64,000 nucleotides of DNA from Aphodoplasma sp045541115 (GTDB taxonomy: Bacteria; Bacillota; Clostridia; UBA1381; UMGS1253), in the NCBI GenBank assembly GCA_045541115.1, contig JAZQIM010000012.1, positions 62,001 through 126,000 on the forward strand. Reading direction: 5' to 3'. The translations under genes were made by a program, and so were the position numbers. The notes below the pieces were generated by a model, which was given only the letters and a program-made list of their open reading frames with translations, was not told the DNA's origin and searched no databases. Shown here piece after piece: positions 25,172 through 32,838 of the stretch (position 1 is the stretch's first letter; each line of letters starts with the position of its first letter).

Positions 25172-25202
25172 AACCTCAACACGCTAAATACGTGTCAAGG
25201 TT
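25172..25202 (-). terminator. Terminator-like hairpin, minus strand, beside a copy of the tRNA-Leu 3' end
   Basis: AACCT and ACACG (25172-25183) pair with CGTGT and AGGTT (25191-25202), with a CA/CA internal loop. On the minus strand it is followed by TTTTTTGTTTTC. It stands just downstream (minus strand) of the duplicated tRNA 3' end at 25208-25219. Confidence 0.6.
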
Positions 25203-25207
25203 CTTGC

Positions 25208-25219
25208 TTGGTGCGAGTG
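25208..25219 (-). repeat. 12-nt copy of the tRNA-Leu 3' end
   Basis: TTGGTGCGAGTG at 25208-25219 is identical to 25445-25456, the CCA end and acceptor strand of the tRNA-Leu gene. It has the same orientation and is likewise followed on the minus strand by a hairpin. No other tRNA sequence accompanies it. Confidence 0.7.
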
Positions 25220-25319
25220 TTTTTATAGGATTTGTGCGTAAATGCAGTAATAGTAAGGGGTTTAGGCATTGTATTTTATAAAATAAGTGTTTTGCAGAGC
25301 AAAACTACAATGAAAAAGT

Positions 25320-25402
25320 ATTCATTATTCATCAGCGAAGCGACTTCATTATTCATTGAAAATCCTGTCAAATGAATGATGAATATTGAATAATGAATAA
25401 TA
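25320..25402. repeat. ATTCATTATTCAT repeat cluster with inverted copies
   Basis: TTCATTATTCAT occurs twice on the plus strand (25321-25332 and 25345-25356), separated by CAGCGAAGCGAC. Inverted versions (AATGAATGATGAATATTGAATAATGAATAA) follow at 25370-25400. A further pair, GAAAATCCTGTC (25358-25369) and GACAGGATTTTC (25431-25442), links the cluster to the tRNA terminator. Similar short repeats are common near RNA genes in Firmicutes. No coding potential is seen. Confidence 0.6.
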
Positions 25403-25409
25403 CAAAGCA

Positions 25410-25441
25410 AAAATCCCATCGACAAAAGTCGACAGGATTTT
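25410..25441 (-). terminator. Terminator of tRNA-Leu
   Basis: On the minus strand: AAAATCC, TG bulge, TCGAC, TTTT loop, GTCGA, TG, GGATTTT, then TTGCTTTG. It begins 4 nt after the encoded CCA. Confidence 0.82.
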
Positions 25442-25445
25442 CCTT

Positions 25446-25529
25446 TGGTGCGAGTGATGGGACTTGAACCCATACGCCATAAGCACACGCCCCTCAAACG
25501 TGCCTGTCTGCCGATTCCAGCACACTCGC
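25446..25529 (-). tRNA. tRNA-Leu (anticodon GAG), CCA encoded
   Basis: Minus-strand cloverleaf of 84 nt. The acceptor GCGAGTG pairs with CACTCGC, discriminator A, CCA at 25448-25446. The anticodon stem CACGT/GCGTG encloses the loop TTGAGGG, anticodon GAG, reading CUC and CUU. There is a long class II variable arm (about TGCTTATGGCGT) as expected for leucine, and a T-arm ATGGG-TTCAAGT-CCCAT. It has its own promoter and terminator. Confidence 0.95.
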
Positions 25530-25544
25530 ATACAACGTTTAATA

Positions 25545-25572
25545 GTATATACCATTTTTTTCGGTTTGTCAA
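25545..25572 (-). promoter_or_regulatory. Promoter for tRNA-Leu
   Basis: Minus strand TTGACA (25572-25567), 16-nt spacer, TATACT (25550-25545), about 15 nt before the mature tRNA 5' end. Confidence 0.82.
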
Positions 25573-25637
25573 CCCTTGTAATTAAAAAATTTTTATGATA
25601 AAATAAAAAAATGAAAAAAACAGCTTTGGAGGCCAAA

Positions 25638-26174
25638 ATGGATACGTTTATAGAGTACATGATTTCAAAGAAAAAAACATATGTTGATGCACTAAAAACC
25701 ATTGGAATAATAATTGGAGCGATTGCGATTTGCTTTGTGCTTGGTTTTTGTGTTGCGATTTCAAAATCGTGGCTTTTTATGCTTTGGTTTGCACTTGGTG
25801 TAGCAGTGTGGTACGGAGTATATATTTTGATTTCGCGTATGAATGTAGAGTACGAATATATTTTTACAAACGGCGAACTTGACATAGACGCTATATACTC
25901 AAAGAAAAGACGTGTGCATGTTTTAAGCGTGCGTGTAAAAGAATTTTCAATTTGTGCTCCTGCTTACGACGAACGTTATAAGGATAAGTATCTTGATGTG
26001 AAGAACATAAAAAAATATTATTATACATGCGCAGATATGAATAGTGGAAATCTGTATTTTGCCGACTTTTTACAAAACGCTGAAAGAGTGAGACTCTATT
26101 TTCAGCCACCGCTTAAAATGGTAGAGGCGATGAGACGTTTTAACATAAAAAATATACATATAATAGGCGAATAG
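25638..26174 (+). CDS. Conserved membrane protein with cytosolic PH-like region (DUF6106-like)
   Basis: 178 aa from ATG 25638 (MDTFIEYMISKKK), which follows TGGAGG by about 6 nt; the frame extends 9 codons further to an ATG without ribosome site. Two transmembrane segments (about residues 20-42 and 45-65) are followed by VEYEYIFTNGELDIDAIYSKKRRV and SVRVKEFSICAPAYD, a strand-rich stretch like membrane-associated PH domains. It recalls a clostridial family named DUF6106. The function is unknown. It lies 28 nt before acpS and may share its transcript. Confidence 0.6.
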   Translation: MDTFIEYMISKKKTYVDALKTIGIIIGAIAICFVLGFCVAISKSWLFMLWFALGVAVWYGVYILISRMNVEYEYIFTNGELDIDAIYSKKRRVHVLSVRVKEFSICAPAYDERYKDKYLDVKNIKKYYYTCADMNSGNLYFADFLQNAERVRLYFQPPLKMVEAMRRFNIKNIHIIGE

Positions 26175-26202
26175 CAATACTTCTGATAGGCTGTGATATA
26201 AA

Positions 26203-26571
26203 TTGATAATTGGAATTGGTAGCGATATTGTAAAAATTGCAAGGATTTATGATGCTTGTAAAAATGATAGATTTTTAAACGAATATTTTGGCGAAGATGA
26301 AAAAGAATTTTTGCGTGCGAAAAAAAATATGGCGCCGAGCGCAGCAAATAATTTTGCTGCAAAGGAAGCTTTTTCCAAAGCGCTTGGCACAGGTGTGCGC
26401 GGCTTTTCAATTTGTGAGGTCGAAGTTTTGCGCGACGAGCTTGGAAAGCCATACATCAATCTTTGCGGAAAGGCAAAGAGTATTTGTGAAGAGCTTGGAG
26501 TAAAAAGGATACACGTAACATTGTCAAATACCGATGATGATGCTGTTGCTTTTGTTGTTTTGGAGGGATAA
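26203..26571 (+). CDS. acpS: Holo-[acyl-carrier-protein] synthase
   Basis: Transfers 4'-phosphopantetheine from CoA to acyl carrier protein. 122 aa. IIGIGSDIVKIARI has the Mg-binding aspartate. FAAKEAFSKALGTG holds the catalytic Glu and Lys. VLRDELGKPYINL and IHVTLSNTDDDAVAFVVLEG close the fold (usual HVSISH becomes HVTLSN). The start is TTG 26203, fitted by the family N-terminus; the ribosome site is weak. It is followed 5 nt later by nnrD, a frequent clostridial gene order. Confidence 0.94.
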   Translation: MIIGIGSDIVKIARIYDACKNDRFLNEYFGEDEKEFLRAKKNMAPSAANNFAAKEAFSKALGTGVRGFSICEVEVLRDELGKPYINLCGKAKSICEELGVKRIHVTLSNTDDDAVAFVVLEG

Positions 26572-26576
26572 TCGCC

Positions 26577-28100
26577 ATGAAGATATACAGTGCGGTGCAG
26601 ATGAAGGCGCTTGATGCGCAGACTATTGATGAATATGGTATTGACGGGATTGTCCTTATGGAAAATGCCGCCGCATCGGTAAAAGATGAAATTGTGTCTT
26701 TAGAAAGTATAAAAAGGGATTGTGCGCTTGTTGTATGTGGCCGCGGCAATAACGGTGGCGACGGATTTGCGCTTGCAAGACAGCTTTTGCCTGTATTTAA
26801 TACGGTGAAGATTGCTTTTTTTGACGATGCATCATCGCTAAAGGGTGATTGCAGGAAAAATTATGATATAGCAAAAAAGCTATGCATTCCAATTATAGAC
26901 AATATTGAAGAAATGAAAAGCTTTGCGTCAAAGTGCGATGTGATTGCAGATGCTTTATACGGTTTTGGCTTTAAACAAACGCTCGGTGAGCGTGACAGAG
27001 AAATTGTTGACATAATAAACACATCGAAAGCATACATCGTTTCAGTCGATGTGCCGAGCGGTGTGTGCGCCGATGAAGGTGTGTGCGGCGACACGGTTAT
27101 AGCGAACAAAACAGTAACGTTTACGGGATATAAAATTGCGCAGTTGACATTTCCTGCTGCACAAAGGTGCGGCGATGTGTGCGTAAAGGATATAGGAATT
27201 CCGCAAGTTGTAACATCAAATTATGGGATTGGAGAAACTATTGATGATGAATTCGTAAAAGGTGCGCTGGCAAAACGCGCAAGAAATGCCCATAAAGGCA
27301 GCTGTGGCAAGGTGCTTATCGTAGGCGGCAGCAAGGGCATGAGTGGAGCTGTATGTATGAGCGCATACTCAGCGATGAGAAGCGGAGCGGGTCTTGTAAC
27401 GGCTGCTTTGCCGAGCGGTATTAACGATGTTTTTGAAAAAAATGTCACGGAGGCGATGAGTGTTTCGCTGCCGGAAGATGATAATGGGATTATAAAAAAA
27501 GATGCAGCGGACAAGATATGTGAGCTTGCAGAAGGCTGCGATACGATTGTAATCGGACCAGGCATGGGCAGAAGTGAAGATGTGTCATACATTTTGCACC
27601 AGTGTCTTTTAAAGTGTGATAAGAAGATTATAATTGATGCGGATGCGCTTTATGCATTATCACACGATATGGAGATTTTAAACAAAACCGCAGCGCAGGT
27701 TGTTGTTACTCCACATTACGCTGAAATGGGACGTCTTATCGGAAAAAGCGCCGAATACGTAGAGCAAAACGCGATGCGCTGTGCCGGCGAGCTTGCTAAA
27801 AAGTATAATATCACAGTTGTTTTAAAGGGAGCATATACTGTTATAGCCGGAGATGAAAAGCTTTATGTAAACAATGCCGCCGGCAATCATGGTATGGCAA
27901 CGGGCGGTAGCGGCGATGTGCTTGCCGGGGTGCTTTCTTCTTTGATATCGAAAGAAAATGATATAGAAAAAGCATGTGCCTGCGGTGTGTATATACATGC
28001 GATTGCGGGCGATTTGGCAAAAGAGAAATATGGTGCAAGAGTAATGCTTGCAGGAGATATCGCGTCTCTTTTGAGCGAAGCCTTTGGCATGGTTGATTAA
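26577..28100 (+). CDS. nnrD: Bifunctional NAD(P)H-hydrate epimerase / ADP-dependent dehydratase
   Basis: Repairs hydrated NADH and NADPH. 507 aa. The N-terminal YjeF_N epimerase domain (residues 1-215) has LMENAAASV and VVCGRGNNGGDGFALARQL. The C-terminal ribokinase-like dehydratase domain (about 225-505) has GKVLIVGGSKGMSGA, AMRSGAGLVTAALP, VVVTPHYAEMGRL, VVLKGAYTVI and the nucleotide-binding GNHGMATGGSGDVLAG. The full-length fused form is common in bacteria. ATG start after GGAGGG. Sits between acpS and alr, as in other Firmicutes. Confidence 0.96.
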   Translation: MKIYSAVQMKALDAQTIDEYGIDGIVLMENAAASVKDEIVSLESIKRDCALVVCGRGNNGGDGFALARQLLPVFNTVKIAFFDDASSLKGDCRKNYDIAKKLCIPIIDNIEEMKSFASKCDVIADALYGFGFKQTLGERDREIVDIINTSKAYIVSVDVPSGVCADEGVCGDTVIANKTVTFTGYKIAQLTFPAAQRCGDVCVKDIGIPQVVTSNYGIGETIDDEFVKGALAKRARNAHKGSCGKVLIVGGSKGMSGAVCMSAYSAMRSGAGLVTAALPSGINDVFEKNVTEAMSVSLPEDDNGIIKKDAADKICELAEGCDTIVIGPGMGRSEDVSYILHQCLLKCDKKIIIDADALYALSHDMEILNKTAAQVVVTPHYAEMGRLIGKSAEYVEQNAMRCAGELAKKYNITVVLKGAYTVIAGDEKLYVNNAAGNHGMATGGSGDVLAGVLSSLISKENDIEKACACGVYIHAIAGDLAKEKYGARVMLAGDIASLLSEAFGMVD

Positions 28101-28165
28101 GATAAATGATTTAATAAATTATGTAAATTCAGATAATAATAAATGAGAGCTAAAGAGGGAATATA

Positions 28166-29341
28166 ATGGATAGCTATACACAGCGTGCATGGGCACAGGT
28201 TAGCCTCGATGCAATCGCAAAAAACATGAAAAACATAAGAAAACATACAAATGAAAAAGCAAAAATTATGGCAATTGTCAAAGCTGATGCATACGGTCAC
28301 GGCGTTTTTCAGGTTGCAAAAACACTTATTGAAAACGGTGCTGATTCGCTCGGTGTGGCAGTGATTGACGAGGCGATACAAATTAGGAATAGCGGAATTG
28401 ATGTTCCGATTTTGATTTTAGGTAATACAAATCCTGATTTATGTGAAAGCTTAATTGATTATGATATTATGCCGTCTGTTTTTTCGTATGAAATGGCGAA
28501 GGCTATGTCTGATGCCGCATCAAAAAAGAATGTTTGCGCTAAAATACATATTAAGCTTGACACGGGAATGAGCAGAATAGGCTTTTTGTGTGATGGAAAA
28601 AACGTAGAGAGCACAATTGATAAGATAAAGGAAATAGCGACGCTTCCGAATATAGAAATAGATGGAATATTTACTCATTTTGCGTGTGCAGATGAAGAAG
28701 ATAGTAAATATACATTTATGCAATATGAAAGATTTATGCGTGTTTGCGATGCGCTCAAGCAAGAAGGCGTAAATGTCGGAAAAAAACATGTGTGCAACAG
28801 CGCAGCGCTCGTTTTATATCCGCAGATGCATCTTGATATGGTAAGACCGGGTATAATACTTTATGGCCTTCATCCATCTGCTCTTACGGAAGGGAAAATA
28901 GAGATTGAAGATGCAATGAGCATTAAAGCAAGAGTGACGCTTGTTAAAAAGCTTGAAGAAGAAATCGGTGTAAGCTATGGGAAAGAACATGTTATAAAAC
29001 AACCCACAACAGTCGCTACATTACCGATAGGATATGCCGACGGCTATTCAAGGCTATATACAAATAAAGCAAGTGTTTTACATAACGGAAAAAAATTTCC
29101 CGTTATCGGAAGAATTTGCATGGACCAATGTATGATTGATGCAACAAATGCAGATAATATAAAGGTAGATGATATTGTGACGCTTATGGGTGCAGACGGA
29201 GAAGAAAAAGTATCGGCAACCGATCTGGCGTCATATATGGGGACGATCAACTACGAAATCGTATGCGATGTCAGCAAGCGTATGCCAAGAGTTTATACTT
29301 TGAAAAATCGAGTGGTGAATGTTTTAAACGACTTGGAATAA
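28166..29341 (+). CDS. alr: Alanine racemase
   Basis: Makes D-alanine for peptidoglycan. 391 aa. The PLP lysine is K39 in AIVKADAYGHG, at the same position as in Geobacillus Alr. HIKLDTGMSRIGF is a family block, the catalytic tyrosine lies in IGVSYGKEHV, LPIGYADGYSR follows, and GRICMDQCMID precedes the C-terminal beta domain. ATG after AGAGGGA. Followed by ndoAI-ndoA, the gene order seen in Bacillus and many clostridia. This is the canonical copy; the divergent paralog is at 634-1731. Confidence 0.96.
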   Translation: MDSYTQRAWAQVSLDAIAKNMKNIRKHTNEKAKIMAIVKADAYGHGVFQVAKTLIENGADSLGVAVIDEAIQIRNSGIDVPILILGNTNPDLCESLIDYDIMPSVFSYEMAKAMSDAASKKNVCAKIHIKLDTGMSRIGFLCDGKNVESTIDKIKEIATLPNIEIDGIFTHFACADEEDSKYTFMQYERFMRVCDALKQEGVNVGKKHVCNSAALVLYPQMHLDMVRPGIILYGLHPSALTEGKIEIEDAMSIKARVTLVKKLEEEIGVSYGKEHVIKQPTTVATLPIGYADGYSRLYTNKASVLHNGKKFPVIGRICMDQCMIDATNADNIKVDDIVTLMGADGEEKVSATDLASYMGTINYEIVCDVSKRMPRVYTLKNRVVNVLNDLE

Positions 29342-29348
29342 ACTTCCA

Positions 29349-29377
29349 TTGACTAATATATATATTTAGTATATAAT
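29349..29377 (+). promoter_or_regulatory. Promoter for ndoAI-ndoA
   Basis: TTGACT (29349-29354), 17-nt spacer, TATAAT (29372-29377), about 100 nt before the antitoxin start. A second TATACT lies just downstream at about 29384. Confidence 0.7.
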
Positions 29378-29479
29378 TTGAGTATATACTGATATTTTAA
29401 TCTCGAATAAGTGTTGAAAATATATTTTGTTATATTTCAATGTCGGGATTATGATTGCAGAAATGGGGGTTGGGTTACG

Positions 29480-29758
29480 TTGCCGGAATATAAGAAAATT
29501 TTGATTGCTTTGCCCGAAGAAACAATCGAAGAAATTGATGAATTATCAAAAGAAGACAAGGTCAGCAGAAGCGAAATGATAAGAAGGGCGATAGGCGATT
29601 TTATTGCTGGCAGACGTCGTCAAAAAATGAGGCAGGAACTTAAGAGGGGATATATTGAGATGGGAGATATAAATTTATCTCTTGCCGAAATGTGTTTTGA
29701 AGCAGATAATGATACGCAACTTTGCTATGAGGAAAAATTATCGGAGTGTGAAATTTAG
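29480..29758 (+). CDS. ndoAI: Antitoxin EndoAI (ribbon-helix-helix, MazE-like)
   Basis: 92 aa from TTG 29480 (LPEYKKILIALPEE), chosen because the family begins here and GGGGGT lies about 11 nt upstream; the frame is open further upstream. ILIALPEETIEEIDEL and SRSEMIRRAIGDFI form the RHH DNA-binding fold. The middle block KRGYIEMGDINLSLAE is diagnostic of B. subtilis EndoAI. It should bind and inhibit the EndoA RNase and repress its own promoter. Its stop overlaps the ndoA start by one base (TAGTG). Confidence 0.88.
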   Translation: MPEYKKILIALPEETIEEIDELSKEDKVSRSEMIRRAIGDFIAGRRRQKMRQELKRGYIEMGDINLSLAEMCFEADNDTQLCYEEKLSECEI

Positions 29759-30108
29759 TGATTGTAAAAAGAGGCGATATTTTTTATGCTGATTTAAGTC
29801 CTGTAATAGGTTCAGAGCAGGGAGGAGTGCGACCTGTTTTAATCGTACAAAATGATATAGGAAATAAGTATAGCCCGACAGTTATTGCAGCGGCGATTAC
29901 TTCGCAGATTAACAAAGCGAAAATGCCGACACATATAGAGATTGCTGCCGAGGATTATGGACTTAATAAGGATTCTGTAATACTGCTCGAACAAATAAGG
30001 ACGATTGATAAAAAGAGATTAAGGGAGAAAATCGGAAGACTTGACGATATGCTCATGGATAAAGTCAATGAGGCGATTTCGATCAGTTTTGGACTTGTTG
30101 ATATTTAA
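29758..30108 (+). CDS. ndoA: mRNA interferase EndoA (MazF family)
   Basis: 116 aa, GTG start overlapping the antitoxin stop. Ribosome-independent endoribonuclease of the MazF/PemK family, which in Bacillus cuts at UACAU. VKRGDIFYADLSPVIGSEQGGVRPVLIVQND is the canonical N-terminus with the active-site arginine, PTVIAAAITSQ follows, and LEQIRTIDKKRL carries the conserved Arg/Thr region. Complete length, no disruption. Located after alr as in Bacillus, so it is a chromosomal core system rather than a mobile one. Confidence 0.95.
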   Translation: MIVKRGDIFYADLSPVIGSEQGGVRPVLIVQNDIGNKYSPTVIAAAITSQINKAKMPTHIEIAAEDYGLNKDSVILLEQIRTIDKKRLREKIGRLDDMLMDKVNEAISISFGLVDI

Positions 30109-30152
30109 AGTTTATATATAAAAGTTTTACAAATGAGATAGGGGTGTATGTA

Positions 30153-30626
30153 ATGAAAAAAAGAATTTTTGCAATTATTAGCGCATGTGCGTTGTTATTA
30201 GGCGCGGTTGGATTTGTATTTGCTGCCGAACCGGGAAGTGACGGTGACCCTCTTATAAGTAAAAGCTATATTGATAACGTATTATTACCCAAAATTTATT
30301 CATACATAGATGATGCTGTGTCTAAAGGTGGCCAATCCGGCGAACAGACAAGCTCATCTTCGTTTGAGGTTGTGAATGTAAAATCAGGAAAGACTGTTGT
30401 TGCAGGCGCGGGAACAGAGATGATTTTGCGCATGGGAAATGGCAATATCATTGGTTCTGCCCGCGGAGGAATTTCTGATGTGACAGCAGGATACGATTTG
30501 CCTGATAAAGCCCAGGCTCCGTCGAATCATCTTCTTATTGTACCGCTTGATGACGGACGCGGAATAACAATAAGTGATGATGGTGATGCGATTTTAATGA
30601 TTAAAGGAAGTTATGAAATAAAATAG
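30153..30626 (+). CDS. Secreted protein of a conserved Firmicutes family, unknown function
   Basis: 157 aa from ATG 30153, 6 nt after GGGGTG. A signal peptide (residues 1-24, MKKRIFAIISACALLLGAVG, cleavage near FVFA) is followed by ISKSYIDNVLLPKI, a Ser/Gly linker, and a C-terminal domain: VNVKSGKTVVAGAGTEMILR, GGISDVTAGYDL, NHLLIVPLDDGRGI, AILMIKGSYEI. This block is common in secreted proteins of clostridia, and I know no function for it. Length and ribosome site are convincing. It follows the toxin-antitoxin pair but is probably unrelated to it. Confidence 0.75.
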   Translation: MKKRIFAIISACALLLGAVGFVFAAEPGSDGDPLISKSYIDNVLLPKIYSYIDDAVSKGGQSGEQTSSSSFEVVNVKSGKTVVAGAGTEMILRMGNGNIIGSARGGISDVTAGYDLPDKAQAPSNHLLIVPLDDGRGITISDDGDAILMIKGSYEIK

Positions 30627-30635
30627 AATAAAATG

Positions 30636-30687
30636 AGGCTGCGATATATTGTTTGTTACAACATGTCACAGCCTTTAATTTTTATTA
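30636..30687. terminator. Terminator between the secreted protein gene and radC
   Basis: Long imperfect hairpin: AGGCTG (30636-30641) pairs with CAGCCT (30669-30674), with inner GATAT/ATGTC and TTGT/ACAA stems. It is followed by TTAATTTTTATT. Convergent genes flank it. Confidence 0.75.
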
Positions 30688-30689
30688 TA

Positions 30690-31385
30690 TTATTTTAAGA
30701 GCCCTAATTCTGCCATACTTACACAATCGGTTTTACCAACGATTATGTGGTCGACAACTTCGATGTCGAGGCTTTCAAACAGTTTAACAAGCTTTTGTGT
30801 GCTTTTAATGTCGGATGTCGACGGGCGCATTATGTTTGATGGATGGTTATGTGCGAAGATTACTTTTTGGGCATTGTGTCTGAAAGCAGATTCGAGTACG
30901 AGTCGCGGATAGCACGGCGCCTCATCGAGTGAGCCTTCGCATAGTAATTCCTCGTGAATAACGCGGTATGATTTATTCATACAGAAGAGGTAAAACACTT
31001 CGTATAGTCTGCCCATGAAAAAGTTTTTGATATAGTTTTTTGCAGTTTCAGTATTGCTTAAAACGGGTCTTTCGCGCATTATATCCTTTGAATATGCACG
31101 GAAAACCTGTGGTATCATGGAAAGCATAGCACTGCTGTGCTCGCTTATGCCTTTGACCTTTTGTAGTTCGCTTGGATGTGCATCTAAAACGCGTGAAAGT
31201 GAACCGAAAGTCTTGATCAGTGCATGTGCAATTTCATTTGTGTCTTTTAAAGGAATTGTATAAAAGAGCAAAAGCTCAAGTATCTGATAATCATTAAATG
31301 AATCGAGACCTTCTGCCAAAAAACGCTGTTTTAGCCTTGCGCGATGTCCCGAGTGGGAATTTTCTTTTTGGATTTCGTCAGCCAT
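30690..31385 (-). CDS. radC: RadC/JAB-domain protein
   Basis: 231 aa. N-terminal helix-hairpin-helix-like region (DYQILELLLFYTIPLKDTNE; LQKVKGISEHSS) and a C-terminal MPN/JAB metalloprotease-like domain with HNHPSNIMRPSTSD followed by KLVKLFESLDIEVVDHIIVG. The H-x-H plus S/D metal motif is intact. The biochemical role is not settled; RadC is no longer regarded as a proven repair protein. ATG start with GGAGGTT upstream. Own promoter; divergent from rpmG. Confidence 0.92.
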   Translation of the reverse strand: MADEIQKENSHSGHRARLKQRFLAEGLDSFNDYQILELLLFYTIPLKDTNEIAHALIKTFGSLSRVLDAHPSELQKVKGISEHSSAMLSMIPQVFRAYSKDIMRERPVLSNTETAKNYIKNFFMGRLYEVFYLFCMNKSYRVIHEELLCEGSLDEAPCYPRLVLESAFRHNAQKVIFAHNHPSNIMRPSTSDIKSTQKLVKLFESLDIEVVDHIIVGKTDCVSMAELGLLK

Positions 31386-31417
31386 GTTATAACCTCCATA
31401 CTGCTTGTATATTCATA

Positions 31418-31446
31418 ATTATATATGCTGATAAGTAAAAAATCAA
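31418..31446 (-). promoter_or_regulatory. Promoter for radC
   Basis: Minus strand TTGATT (31446-31441), 17-nt spacer, TATAAT (31423-31418), about 33 nt before the ATG. Confidence 0.72.
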
Positions 31447-31527
31447 GTCAATTGTCACTTATATGACGGAACATATAATAATAGAGGTAAAAAAATGCAC
31501 ATATAAAAATATTTTTTGAAAATTCTC

Positions 31528-31556
31528 TTGACTTGGTGATTTATGTATGGTATAGT
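31528..31556 (+). promoter_or_regulatory. Promoter for rpmG-secE-nusG
   Basis: TTGACT (31528-31533), 17-nt spacer, TATAGT (31551-31556). The roughly 140-nt leader up to rpmG holds no gene or hairpin that I can name. Confidence 0.75.
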
Positions 31557-31701
31557 ATTAGTGCTTTGTGTAAGTCTTTTTTTTTATGTGTGAAATAAAA
31601 ATGTTAAAAACATGTGTAAAAAAGGCTTTGCTACACATCAAACAGTCAAAAAGCATGGCGCAGTGTTGCGCGGTGCAGAACATAAACGGAGGTGTAACCC
31701 A

Positions 31702-31851
31702 ATGAGAACAAAAATTACTTTGGCGTGCAGTGAATGCAAACAGAGAAACTACAACACAATGAAGGACAAGAAGAATACTCCGGACAGACTTGAGCTGAAC
31801 AAATATTGCAAGTTCTGCAAAAAGCACACGCTTCATAAGGAAACAAAATAA
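31702..31851 (+). CDS. rpmG: 50S ribosomal protein L33
   Basis: 49 aa from ATG 31702 after GGAGGTG. The sequence TKITLACSECKQRNYNTMKD and KYCKFCKKHTLHKE shows the zinc-type C+ form with two CxxC pairs. It leads into secE and nusG, the normal Firmicutes order. The frame is open upstream, but that part has no ribosome site. Confidence 0.96.
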   Translation: MRTKITLACSECKQRNYNTMKDKKNTPDRLELNKYCKFCKKHTLHKETK

Positions 31852-31891
31852 TAAAAGCGTATGTAACAGCTTATTTTAGGAGGAGATTTTC

Positions 31892-32146
31892 ATGAGCGAA
31901 TCCACAAAGAAACAAAACATTTTTTCTAAAATTGCAAAATATTTCAGAGAAGTGAAAAGCGAAATGAAGAAGGTTGTATGGCCTTCATGGTCGCAGACTG
32001 TTCGCAATACAATGATTGTTATTGCCGTAATCATTATGGTCGGAATATTTTTGGCAATCGTTGATACTGTTTTCGGCGGAGTAGTAAGAGGTATTGTCAT
32101 TGGTGACTTTGGCAAGGCCTTTACTGATGTGTTGAAATTCCAGTAA
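31892..32146 (+). CDS. secE: Preprotein translocase subunit SecE
   Basis: 84 aa, ATG after TAGGAGGAG. Small essential subunit that clamps SecY in the membrane. KIAKYFREVKSEMKKVVWPSWSQT is the conserved amphipathic region and hinge. One transmembrane segment follows (IVIAVIIMVGIFLAIVDTVF). Located between rpmG and nusG as usual. Confidence 0.96.
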   Translation: MSESTKKQNIFSKIAKYFREVKSEMKKVVWPSWSQTVRNTMIVIAVIIMVGIFLAIVDTVFGGVVRGIVIGDFGKAFTDVLKFQ

Positions 32147-32178
32147 TCGCGAGATTGCCCGTAAAGGAGCAGTGAAGT

Positions 32179-32715
32179 ATGGCTGATGCAGCAAAATGGT
32201 ATGTTATACATACCTATTCGGGCTACGAAAATAAGGTTAAGACCAATATTGAAAAAACGGTTGAAAACAGAGGAATATCAGATATAATTCAGGAAATCAG
32301 AATTCCTATGGAAGAAGTCGTTGAAATAAGGGAAAAGGACGATGGCACACAAGAGCGTAAAGTTGTACAGCGAAAGGTGCTTCCGGGCTATGTCATTGTT
32401 AAGATGGTTATGAATGACATGAGCTGGTTTGTTGTACGTAATACGCGCGGCGTTACGAGCTTTGTTGGTCCCGGTTCAAAACCTGTTGCACTTACTGATG
32501 AAGAGGTTTATGAGCTTGGAATCGAAAAGCCTGTTACCGAGATTGATTTTGCAATAGGTGACAGTGTGAAAATCGTTTCAGGTCCTTTGGAAGACTTTAT
32601 CGGCGTAGTTGAAGAAATAAATGAAGAAAAGCAGAAGGTTCGTATCTGCGTATCAATGTTTGGACAGGACACACCTGTCGAGCTTGATTTTTATCAGATT
32701 GAGTCACTTGATTGA
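32179..32715 (+). CDS. nusG: Transcription termination/antitermination protein NusG
   Basis: 178 aa. WYVIHTYSGYENKVKTNIEK opens the NGN domain that binds RNA polymerase. VLPGYVIVKMVMND and WFVVRNTRGVTSFVGPGSKP are further family blocks. The C-terminal KOW domain (FAIGDSVKIVSGPLEDFIGVVEEIN) binds Rho or S10. ATG after AAAGGAG. Directly upstream of rplK with a structured spacer. Confidence 0.97.
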   Translation: MADAAKWYVIHTYSGYENKVKTNIEKTVENRGISDIIQEIRIPMEEVVEIREKDDGTQERKVVQRKVLPGYVIVKMVMNDMSWFVVRNTRGVTSFVGPGSKPVALTDEEVYELGIEKPVTEIDFAIGDSVKIVSGPLEDFIGVVEEINEEKQKVRICVSMFGQDTPVELDFYQIESLD

Positions 32716-32716
32716 T

Positions 32717-32810
32717 AAACGGTTATCCGTTTGTTGATATATGCGAATTTTTCGCATCCTCCAAGGCAGACATGCCTTGCGTGGGAGGACGAAAGTCCGC
32801 CATTACCACA
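32717..32810 (+). promoter_or_regulatory. rplK leader with L1-stalk-like hairpin
   Basis: Four small hairpins precede rplK: AAACGG/CCGTTT (32717-32732), ATGCGAA/TTCGCAT (32741-32757), AAGGCA/TGCCTT (32763-32778), and GTGG-GA-GGAC-GAAA-GTCC-GCCATTA-CCAC (32781-32809). The last copies the GUGGGAG...UACCAC asymmetric loop of 23S rRNA helices 76-77, the L1 binding site, and so is a likely site for L1 autoregulation. Confidence 0.65.
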
Positions 32811-32838
32811 TTTGTTTAATTAAGGAGGTGCAAGTCAC

